A stretch of DNA of 64,000 bases from contig NC_090288.1 of the NCBI RefSeq assembly GCF_037392515.1, positions 9,279,969-9,343,968 on the forward strand. Direction: 5' to 3'. Positions 24,101 through 36,100 of this stretch are shown in pieces. The notes under the pieces were generated by a model that did no database searches, was not told where the DNA came from, and saw only the letters and a list, made by a program, of their open reading frames with translations. Positions within the stretch are counted from its first letter, which is position 1. Each line of letters starts with the position of its first letter. This DNA is from Haliotis asinina. Lineage: Eukaryota; Mollusca; Gastropoda; Lepetellida; Haliotidae. The translations under genes were made by a program, and so were the position numbers.

Positions 24101-27100
24101 CTCTATTAAATCGGCATTATTCAGGGCTAGCGCAAGCCAACGCACTTAAACACGTACACTCACGCGCACGAATACAGGCGTGCATATACGTCGCTATACA
24201 AATGAAATAAAAACATTTGAACCCCCCTCAAATCACCCCGCCGCACCCCACCTCGCTTCGCCTCGCCTCACCTCATCCAACCGTCCGTCACCCAGCCTCA
24301 CCTCACTCACCCTCACCTCACCTCACCTCACTTTCTTTGCCCTACGGAATGTAACGCCCAGACGAATCAATAACCAGCGGCAGACAAGACAATCAGATGC
24401 CACTGGCAGCCAAATGCAACAAGTGGAATATGTGTCTTTAAAAATGCATACGAATGGCGGCGCTCTTGGCTCCCGTTCAGAACTTGCTTGATATGCACTT
24501 TGTATTCATTCTAACTGTTTCCGGTTTGTCTGCCCGCACTTAAGTGTTGCAAGGAGAGTGATAACGTGGGCTTGATATACAATCATTTCAGATTATGTTT
24601 TTATCTCATATTTGATAGGTAAATGGAATGTGTATTCTTATCTGATATTAGTTAACAGTACTTAAGTAGTTAATTTTGTATTCCTTTGTTTTAAGGTCTT
24701 ATTTTATTAAAAATGTTTAGCTCGTGACGGCTATTGTTTTAAAACATTTAAGAATTCTTCACACAGATTTTCAAGAACCTAGAAGAGGTCATTACCTCTC
24801 GTCACATTCAGTTCTTTTCAAATCGTAGACACTGACATTTGAAAGTTTAAATACAAGTTACCCTGCGATCACAAGAAATCTATGTAAACTGTAAACCGGT
24901 TTAAGACAGTTTAACAAAGTGTGCCATACAAACAGTAATGCCATCAATAAATAAAAAATAATTTACGACCAACCAGAAATTAAGCCAGTTTAGTGCCCGA
25001 CCGCATCATGAAAAGGCCACTTAAGTATATAAAATAAATCTCCCAGGCTATGCAACGGCTCTCGCGAGATAACGCACCAGTCTTTAACACGATACTGCGA
25101 TTGTTGTACTATGTAAAGACAATGTTATGTCCCATTTGGAGCCTAGCCCTAGATACACCATTGGAAGATGATACGCCATTGAGAGCGCAGAGATACCGGT
25201 GTCGGTGTTTGGCGATTTTATCGCAAATACTTTACATTACAGATTATATCGTCAAAATAGTACCTCTCCGTATTGTGTATATCTAATACGTGTGGAATAA
25301 ACTAAAAAAATTTCATCCCGTCTTCATCAACACAGACTAAAGCGGTATGTTGAAAACGGCGTTATTTCCGTTTCGTGTAATACAGTAATCTTCACTATTC
25401 CCCATCATTAATACTATATAAAAGGTAATATAAGCCTCATAGAGGAAACCCAGTACCATTTCGTCACGTGGGCGTGTGACGTCATCGGAACGAACCCTTA
25501 TGTTTGCAATTACTGTTTCTCGTTTCCTAACAATTTAAGATCAGTTTGTGCGTGCTAGAACCTCCGCCAAATGCTTTGACGTCACGCTGGACGTGACATG
25601 GAAGAACAGTAGAGTAATTTATCGTGACAAGATTCCCATAGTATTAACTCTAATAACACCTGGGCGATAAGGCTAAAGCGAACTAGATAGGAGATACACA
25701 GTGTATTACAAGCAGTCAATGTTATCACAGATGTGTTGGCGGTTACGCCGTCGGGTTAGGCCCGACAAAACAGAAGCTAAAGATGCACTAGGATCAGGCC
25801 TATCGACACGCCTGGAAAGTGTGGTTTAAGTCTTCCAGGATATTCTGGATAGCGAACAAAAGTTTAAGATTTAAATCAATCGAGTGATATTGATGACCCA
25901 CTAATTATACCGAGAATACCCCAGTTTGACATGTGATATATGTCATGACCGAGCCTCGTTACACGAAAAAATCTCAGCGCTAACGTTGTAACTCCATGTT
26001 ATAGTAATGGAGCTTCCATTGTCCTTCCTGGATTCTGAATGTCCACAAGTCGGGTCAGGAAAGTCCAGGGATTTATAAAACTGAAATTTCAGTATTAATC
26101 TTTCTTGGGATTTTCCTCATGTACGAACCCCTTTTGCTTTGTAAAGATAATTTTGGAATTATGATTATTAAAATATGACCTATTATAAACATTCAACCTG
26201 TTTTAGGTTCCTTAACCCTGATTTTTGTTTCCATGAGCCTGAACCCCAGGTTCAAATCCATGATAGTTATGTCCAACCAGAATCTATACAGTTGACAATT
26301 AGTTTGCTGGTCGAGCTTGATATAAACATGAGTACCACCTGTTCTACTCCTGTCACAGTATTACTGACACGCTGCAGTGCGGCATGAATTGCACACAGCA
26401 ATAATCAACCTGTGTAGTAGTTGACTGTAAAAGTAGATTCTGGACTAGACTATCCAGTGATTGACATCAGCATCAATCCAAGCATTTGGTATATGACGAC
26501 GTATATCAGATAAGTGAGAGAACCTAACTGCCCTATTCGCTGAGTCATTCACGACAAGCGCTTCTTGTATTACAACGAATCTTTACTGTAATGAACGTTT
26601 CAGAGGACGAAGAACGAAGGACAGTAGTTAAACGTTCGATCACTCTCCATGCCTCATACCCGGTTTCAAATCTCAACATTGGTACAATGTGTGGTGTCCA
26701 TTTATTGGTGTCTCCTGCCGCGATATTGATGGGAAAAGCGGCTTAAAGCCATGCTCACTCGTTACCACGGTTTAAGTTTGAACCATCTGGGTTTGAGCAT
26801 CATGGTATTTTTATGTTGAATTTATTTAAAAAATCCAATGTGGTCAAAGATCAAGTAATAACTGCAGCTTTGTTTCGCTATGTTAAGTAGGAAGCCGCGA
26901 AGCAGCTTTCGTCTATGCCATATCATCAGCGGGCGTGGTACACGCCATCACTCGGGCGTGCAGCAATGGCGAGCTCCACGACTGCGCGTGTGACCCTAGC
27001 AAGAAAGGGACGAGTTCTGACAGCCGAGGCGAATTCGATTGGGGAGGATGTTCCGACTGGGTCCAATATGGAAGCAAGTTTTCTCGGATGTTCATTGACG

Positions 27101-30100
27101 CCAAAGAGAGGAAAGTTCGTGATGCACGAGCCCTCATGAATTTGCATAATAACAGGGCAGGCAGAAGGGTAAGAATTCTTATAAACATGTACATGATTTA
27201 AGTCTTTGGATGTCATTTAGAAGTGAAAATACATAAGAATGAAGATTTTTATGGATATCAACTTCTTTATGAGAGAACACAACGTTTCGGAGTTAATGCT
27301 TACTCCTTCACCTGATGAAGGAGTAAGCATTAACTCCGAAACGTTGTGTTCTCTCATAAAGAAGTTGATATCCATAAAAATCTTCATTCTTATGTACATG
27401 ATTTGTTTATTTCCCTTCCTGCTTGAATGTACTATAGTAACACAATAGCCAAGTTTACAGAGCGCCATATTTAAACCCAAACCAAAGACGAAAATCTTTC
27501 ATTGGATTTCTTCTTAATGTATAAAAGAATTTGTCATGTTTACTTCTGGGAAGGTCATAGAAAAAATTGTCTAGATTAATGTTCAACGTTTTGAAAGGCA
27601 CAATCTTGGTAAATTAGTTCGCTGGTAATAAAGGGTGATATGGTAGCCTAGTGGTTAAAGCTTTCGCTCGCCACGGCGTCGATTCTCTATATGGGTGCAT
27701 GATGCATATTTCTATTGTATTCAGTGTGATAATTGCTGGAATGCTGGAAATAAAACCCCTCTCTCATTGCTGACGATTAATTTTACAGGCTGTGAAGCGA
27801 TTCCGGAAGTTGGAGTGCAAATGTCACGGAGTTAGCGGGTCGTGTGCAATCCGCACGTGCTGGCTCGCGATGCAGGATTTTCGGCGCGTAGGGGATTACC
27901 TCAAGACAAAGTATAATGGCGCCACCCAGGTGATGATGAACCAAGAAGGGACGGGATTAATAGTAGCCAACAAAAACCACAAGAGGCCCACAAGATCGGA
28001 TTTAGTGTATTTTGAAATGTCTCCGGATTATTGTTTACGGGACTTGGAAATAGGTGAGTTATATTTGTGCTATTCTGTTGTGGCAGTGATTTGGTCCACT
28101 GGGTAGTGCGCTTGTCCATGACGAAAAAAAGAATGTGTTTGATTCCCTATATGAGTTGCAGTTTAGGATCAGTCCCGTGTGGCATAGAAAAACTTTACCC
28201 TCATTCTCAATGTGTTGGTTGGTCTTTTCCATGATACCTTAGAATACCATAGGCGTATATTAAATTACCGTATATCCCTTCTTAGACATCGGTAAATCAA
28301 TTACCACTGTGCCTTACGCTCTGTCCAAAAAGCCGGGCCACCATTTGCGTCTGGGTCCCTATCCACAAAGTGTTCGTAACGTTACGACTTGTAACTCTAT
28401 GGCTTATCATAGACTTACGCATATCGTAGCACTACGAACTCTAAATTTTCGAGACTTGCATATCGCTAAGGCAGTCGTAAGTGGCATTCATGAACACTAC
28501 CTTAAGACTATGTTAGCGATAAGAGAATTTCGAAAATCTAGGCACTGGGTGGCGATCCACAAAGCATTCGTAGCGCAACGACAATCGTAAGCCTATGGGA
28601 AAACTCTAGAGTTACGACATGTCTTAACGTTACGAACGCTTTAAGGATCGGGACCCAGGTCCATAACTTGATAAACGTCAGTATTCCTCTCAGACTAATT
28701 TACACAAAATACTGATTATGCCAGTTCACTTCCGGTTGTTGTAGATAGGATATATACGCAGTGTATACCTAGAGCTGTAGCTGGCTGTCGTAAATGCAGT
28801 TTCTTGCTTCTGGGCATTATGCCAAATAGACGCTGTCTCACTGCTCACTCTGGTTTGCTCTAAGCCTAACATTTGTTTTGGGTAATTTTATGGCCCTTAG
28901 TACCGCAAAATTCTGATTTTCAAGATGGTAAAAATCTGAATCCCTCGTCACATATTGATTCCTTTTCAGTTTAAAAGAGGGCGTACGTCTTTCAGGCAAA
29001 CTATTATAGTTTCAGAGACTAAGCATCAGGTTTACGCCACGTCATGCTTCCGCTAAATTGGTTGGTGCCCTTTACAGCAAATGCGGTAGCTATGTTGTAG
29101 ACAGCATCCATTTAACTGAGATACAACCATATACTTGTAAAGTAGCATCGATAGTCAAATTTACTGCATGGAAAAAATAGAGGTGTTTACTGTAATGACA
29201 CTGTCAGTTATCATTAAAAGCAGTATATGCTACTTTTGTAATTAATTCCGTGGGTTTTAAACGGGTACAATTTATTTATTGTTTCCAAGGACTGAGGATA
29301 TATGTGAAACCCGACCTGTATTTTTTCGTTTTGTTTTCCTTTCAAATCTATCATACTACATTTATTTCTAATGTTCACCTCAGTGTACCCGTTTGTCTTT
29401 GTCTGGAAGACTTGACGCCATGTTACTGGCTCATTGTCTATTAAAAACCTGAATGGGATATGTCTCGTTATACGTGTAGTTTCTGCGTATGTATGAAAAT
29501 ACCTATTGAAATATGAGCTCATCGTATGCTATCCTCATTCCTGCTGAGCTTGTTAAGAAAGAGGATAAATCTGCGTGTACTTCGTCTCGCCGGGCTTATA
29601 TTTTCAGATTAAAGACACTGGCTATTTTTCTTAGGCGAAAGATAAGTATATGTATTGTTTGTATGTACTGATTAACCACAACTTACACTACCCTTGTCAA
29701 CAATTGGCCCAGGATACGATAGTCTCCGCCGTCATATCACAAAGAAGTGTATTTTTTACACATGCTTTTACGGTTTTGAATGACATTTCCAAACTATACA
29801 TTGGTTGCCTGGAAAAAAGTGACACTAATTAAATTCTACAGTTTGCAGTTTAAAATTTAATGTTTAATTCATGACTACACGGGTCGAACACTGTAGAATT
29901 ACCTCCCCTGTTTTGGGGGCCGCCAGCCATTGAGGACAATCTGCCCTTTGTCACCTGCTAGTCTACTATGTTCGAGAACCGGGTTCCCAGTGTAAACATG
30001 TGTGTTATGATTAACAAAATCTAATTTCCCGAATAATAGGTTTTGTTGTATGTAGAAGGGATCGCCTAGAGCGCGGTACAGCTTATATTGGCATGGACGC

Positions 30101-33100
30101 TTGTCGTCTGAACCGTAGTAGAGTCCTTTATAAACTGTGTTTTGGGAACTGTCAAATATGTCGGATTCTATTGGAGATTATTCTCATACTGTGATAGGGG
30201 TTATGGTGCTTAGAATACACGTTGCTGGGCGTCTTTAACCCTTTATATGTTAACGGAAGGTTTTTAGACCCACTTCAGACAATTTCCTGCAGTTTATTTC
30301 ATTATTAAATTAATTGTTTTGAAATTGAGCAGCTGAAAAAGTTATGATTAAGATACGCCGTCGGCTTAATTTGATATTCAGAAATATTTAGAAAGTATAT
30401 GCCCCGGTTAGACTGAAGGGGTTAGCGACTTCGGCAGTGCGTAAGTGACAGTAATGTTTTAGTGTCACAGTCCGTGGAACAACCAGTGCATAGGAACAGA
30501 CCGTTTAATCAACACATGCGCTGTAGCTATTTGGTTTGCCTCTGAATTTTTCAAATCTCCATCTGGAACATTTTAAAATACAGAATAAACATATAAGTCT
30601 CATAATTATTTCACCATTCAGGTAAAATTCATTATTTCAAAATTTAAAATCGCGAAAGTGACTAGTTTAGTTTCGTTATTGAGATAAAAATTATTTATAC
30701 ATGCCAAAGTGTGAGTAATTTTAGATTCTTTAGCGTTTATATGGGCCATTAACTTGAACATTTCATAATTGTTGTAATTAAAATATGAAAAGTAACAACT
30801 GAAGTTCTGCCATTAGGATATTCAGACATGCAAAAAACGCTGGGCAATCTGTGGCGAGAGACTGGTTATTCTATGACGTTAACGTTATATTTTTACTCGA
30901 TTAGCGAAGAAAAAATATGTCAGCAAAACTGTCTTGTTTGAAACGGGTCAGATTGTAGCTTTTCTCTGTAAATGTTATTGTAGATGCATCTTCAGGATAT
31001 TATGTAACCGCATTTGTCTTATATGCAAACAGTACAGAATTTCTCTATTTAAAATTCTCGTGAAGCACGAATATCATTCTTCAGTAGGGGAAATGATTCA
31101 CGAAAATAGATATTCCAATACTCATACAGAAACCTGCATTCGTTCATTAGTTCAAGATAAGTATTGTCTCAAGTCGCGTTCCCGATATAAATATAGTGGA
31201 ACGCTGACAAGAGTGTAGGGGTGACTGTACTGGTTCGTTCACCAAGTGATGATCTCCTGCGGCACTATGCCCCAGCTGAACATGGACTCCCCACTCAGAC
31301 ACAGAACACTGACTGAAAGGTTATCATGGACACCTCACTCAGACACAGAACACTGACTGAAAGGTTATCATGGACACCCCACTCAGACACAGAACACTGA
31401 CTGAAAGGTTATCATGGACACCTCACTCAGACACAGAACACTGACTGAAAGGTTATCATGGACACCTCACTCAGACACAGAACACTGACTGAAAGGTTAT
31501 CATGGACACCTCACTCAGACACAGAACACTGAAAGGTTATCATGGACACCCCACTCAGACACAGAACACTGACTGAAAGGTTATCATGGACACCCCACTC
31601 AGACACAGAACACTGACTGAAAGGTTATCATGGCCACCTCACTCATACACAGTGTACTGCCTTTAAGGTTATCATGGACACCTCACTCAGACACAGAACA
31701 CTGACTGAAAGGTTATCATGGCCACCTCACTCACAGTGTACTACCTTTAAGGTTATCATGGACACCTCACTCAGACACAGAACACTGACTGAAAGGTTAT
31801 CATGGCCACCTCACTCATACACAGTGTACTGCCTTTAAGGTTAATGTGGACACCTCACTCAGTGTACTGCCTTTAAGGTTATCATGGACACCTCACTCAG
31901 ACACAGTGTACTGCCTTTAAGGTTAATGTGGACACATCACTCAGACGCAGTGTACTGCCTTTAAGGTTAATGTGGACACATCACTCAGACACAGGACACT
32001 GCCTTTAAGGTTAATGTGGACACATCACTCAGACACAGAACACTGACTGAAAGGTTATCATGGACACCTCACTCAGACACAGTGTACTGCCTTTAAGGTT
32101 AATGTGGACACATCACTCAGACACAGGACACTGCCTTTAAGGTTAATGTGGACACATCGCTCAGTCACAGGACACTGCCTTCAAGGTTAATATGTTGTAT
32201 CAAACTGCTGCCGATCCAGCCAAGGGACCAACAAGTGCCATGTTCTGACGTATTTTCATATGCTGTGGCCAGGGGATCGAACCACCGACCTCATCTCTGC
32301 AACGCTCCATTCAGTCCACCTCGGAGTCTGACTCACCCACTGCCCCATCTAAGACCTGCATCAGTAGGCTCCCCGACCCCCTTAACTTAGATGTTAGATC
32401 TGCATCGCTTTGGACTTGCCTCACATTGAGCTGGAAATATATTCAGTATTAAAAGCCACTGTATATGTAATCATGTAATATCTACTGAAGATGAGCTATA
32501 GTCTAAGCTATCCATATACTGAGACCGCACCAAACGGCGAAGACGGTTCAACCAGCTTGTCAAGACGAGCGGCTCAGATGACGCCACATTGTTTAGGTGT
32601 GCGATCGCTGTGTCGAGATAGAACTGCACTGGTGTGTGCGTGGTCAGATGTCGACAGGGAACAAAATACCTCGAAGTGGAACCTGCCAGTTGCTACACGA
32701 GGAGTATATTTACATTGTTGTGGATAGAAGTCTAGTGATTGGGTGTTACAAACGTGGAATCGTGCTGACGCCGAAAAGCAGTGCGAGGACGGGGGATGTC
32801 ATCCTGGGGAGTGCCCTCACATTACGATAAAGATTGCTGAAATACAACAAAAATCTTCAAACCTACGTCTAAAATTTCATCTTTAAGCACTGTTAAGAAA
32901 ACCTCATTTGACCCCAAATTTCGTCTTCGTACCGTATACTAGTTCTGACGTTCGAAAAAGTTACTCAATGAAAATATTCCAAGCTAACATTTGATCAAAA
33001 CCTACAAGGCTGCTCTGTCATGGTCAAGAAACCATATATCAGATGTGAGATGAACGTACCCAATATATCAGGGTTAAAGTCTCCATCAAATGAGCCTATT

Positions 33101-36100
33101 TCATAGGAAAAGTCTTCTAGCTGTGTTTTAATATACATCCTTGACATTGCTACCTGTAGCGGGGGTGTTGACACCATAATCAGTAACGGGACACTTCATT
33201 CGCGGTGATCTTTCTTGCACCCCAGGGGCTGACAGTGTGAACGATGAAACATGTAATCAAGACAGATGTGTTAGCTTATATGAAAACTGTTACAATACGC
33301 TTTTATTTACAATCAGTTCTTACCTCCAATGACCCGACTGATCCCACAAACACAGAATATGGTATGTTATATGTTAATGAAACTAAACTGAACTTAACAG
33401 ATGAGAAACGAATAATTTCGTTGTGCCCCATGATACGGGGTTTTTTTGTTCACGACATGTTATTTGGAAACATGCTGTCGATGGTGTTGCTTATAGAACA
33501 TGACACTTCGCAAGTACCCGGTGCCGTCACTGATAAACAGGTGTCTATACAGATAAATTTTGTTTGCATTTTCACGCCGAGCAGAATTCGTTACGATTGT
33601 TGATTTTTTAGAATTGATGTTATATTGTATGTCGGAGGCGAACCTACCCGTGGCCCAAGGTCCAAAATATGCAGCATGGTTTTAAGAAGTCACGCTGTAC
33701 ATTAGATCCAAGTCATTTAATGATTTGTAAACTATAAGCTAAAAGCGAAAAAAAACGTATCTACTAAATCGTGAGGAACAAAATATTATTTTTTTTCCTT
33801 GACCTTGAACCAGTACCCAGCAGTGACAGTGTCTAGGCATGTCCGTCTGGTGTTTCTCTAACCACAGAGTTCAAGGGAAAGTGTTTCTCCCGGAGTCCCC
33901 ACGAGCTCAAAGAAACTCGATACCTGTCCAAAGTGTCAACCTGGAAATGTAATTAGGTTTCAATGTGAGGTTTCACCTGTAGTGACAACTCGTGAAAACG
34001 CACTTATTCCCAATTCCGGGACGTACGTTGTCGTGGATGTTGTCACTATGGAAACGAGACCCGCAAGTCTTCTAAGATCTCATTGAAGATATTCAAGATG
34101 TAAGATGAGGTTTAACGTGTGTCACTGCCTGTACTCGACCGGACTAATGCCAACTGTTCAGTGCTAGCCCACTGAGATACCACGCCACAGTTTAACGCGA
34201 ATGTCCCGCTCAGACACAAAATTGTCCTGTTCTTCGTTCCTTTTGGGGGTGGAGGCTTGGGGTGGGGGTTGTTGCCGTATGGTTAAAGCGTTTCTATGTC
34301 ACGCTGAAGACCCAGGTTCTATTCCTCACATGGGCACAATATGTGAAGACCATTTCTGGTGTCCCCCGCAAAGATATTGCTGGACTATTGCGAAAAACGG
34401 CATAAAACAATACTCACTCTTCGCCCTTTACTATCGGGTGATGAGTAAGGTAAGAAGTACAGTCAAACACCGTGATGAGTCAAAAACTTACACGAACAAA
34501 ACTGGCTTGCTACACGCCTGGAAAGAAAAGCTTAGTCCATGCACATTCCTTATTAACCTTCATTTTGTAGGTGACTCGAACCTTCGGTCACTCGAAGTAT
34601 TTACGTAGGCCCCTTTACTTCGACAATGCCGTGTTTGATTATGCCGTCTTTTAGCGCCGTTTGATGTGAGTAGAACCAGCGGCAGTCCTCTTCCCGGATG
34701 TACAGTTACGTATTAGGCCATGTAATCTTATGTGCTTAATTTTACCGAAAAAGTTCCATGACTGTCAACGAATGTGAGTTACCATCATCAGATATATGTC
34801 CTGCAAGACGTTTGGTTTGGTGCACCAAACATGTTTAAGCTTTCATATCGCAAATGGCAACAGATTGGGTGTTTAAGAAACTGTCAGGTGATATTTTATT
34901 TAAAACATGTTATACAGGGGAGGTTTCACATCTAGTAAACATTCTTGCGAACCGCTTGAAAAGTGAGGTGCCTGCTCCATGCCAACACCCCAGCGTCTCA
35001 CGTGAGATGCAGCGCCCCCTGCCTGTCGGGATGTGAACTTAGGAGGGTTTAGGTATTGCACATTGCCGTAGGTTCAGACAGAATGTGTCCATCACAGTCC
35101 ATCACTGATGTATTCCATGCCAGACACCATCAGGAGGCCAACTTTGCAACAGACCACAGCACGAGGAATTCGCCATTCATTTTTATAATGTAGATATTCT
35201 GTGATGAATCTTGTCATGGTTATAACCTGCTGCTCTCGCTGAAAGCCATGTAGGCGGTATTGATTGATGAGATTGTTTAAAGCCTGTTTTATACGCGGTT
35301 CTTCATAACTTATTTTAGATGTCAGTTCCTGGCTGGTATCAAGAACGGTGGCCCATAGGAATGGTGGCTGGTACTTAAGAGTACCGTTCCTTTACCATGC
35401 AAGGACCGTTTGATCGTAGGTTAGAATCCTAGAATGGCCCTTACTATGATTTGGTGCGTCAGCGTCACACCCAAGAACATGGTTGTCGGTGAAGTGTTAA
35501 ACGTCAAGAGAGTTACTTTTTCCTTGTGGCACGTGTTTTAATTGAAGTACTGAAGCGGTGACCCTACCTACTCATTCGCCTTGATCTCGATATTAGAATA
35601 GAAAACAATTTCCTCATGTCCTGAGATCTGTTTCTGGAAAAATGCGAAAAACTACCATAAAATGCCTCATGGAATCAAACATCGCTAGTGCATAGGCATC
35701 CAAGTTCTGCTGTTCAGACAGTAAAATGACAAAAACATTGTTATATACTAACCCTTTAGCTCTGCTATTTCTCGACGAATGGCCGACGTGTTTCGGTGTT
35801 GACTGAATTTCTGTACGTAACATGTAAACTGTTATTAAACAAAATGTCTGTGGCCAACAAACTATACGTTTTTAAGATTAATATCTAATAGTTTTATTCC
35901 AGGCAATATTGTAATATCCGTCTCTGAGCCTTAAGTCATTACAACGTACTTCCTTTACAACTGATAAATAGTTAAACAACTATCGTTGCCAAGATTCTAG
36001 TTTTAACAGAACGGAAATAACGTGTGCCCCTGAAAATTACTTGTTGGTGAATCAATGAATTCTGCATTCCGGTAACAGGCCAAATACACCCAAGGAACTG

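Larger units (their letters stand above)
21261..26890 (+). other. Wnt2: Wnt2 intron 2 (5.6 kb)
   Basis: GT-AG, phase 1. It contains a C-rich CCTCACCTCA tract (24228-24340), a family-2 repeat (26440-26560) and a diverged SINE (26630-26765). Short open frames have no domain. Confidence 0.88.
27169..27788 (+). other. Wnt2: Wnt2 intron 3 (620 bp)
   Basis: GT-AG, phase 0, the shortest intron. About half of it is mobile DNA: a fold-back element and a diverged SINE. Confidence 0.93.

Noticed and set aside
27217..27480. Open frames on both strands giving almost the same peptide
   Set aside because: They are read from the perfect palindrome of the fold-back element, so both strands give the same sequence.
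33244..33603. 119-codon open frame in Wnt2 intron 4
   Set aside because: No domain and no splice partners; the same holds for 36403-36762.
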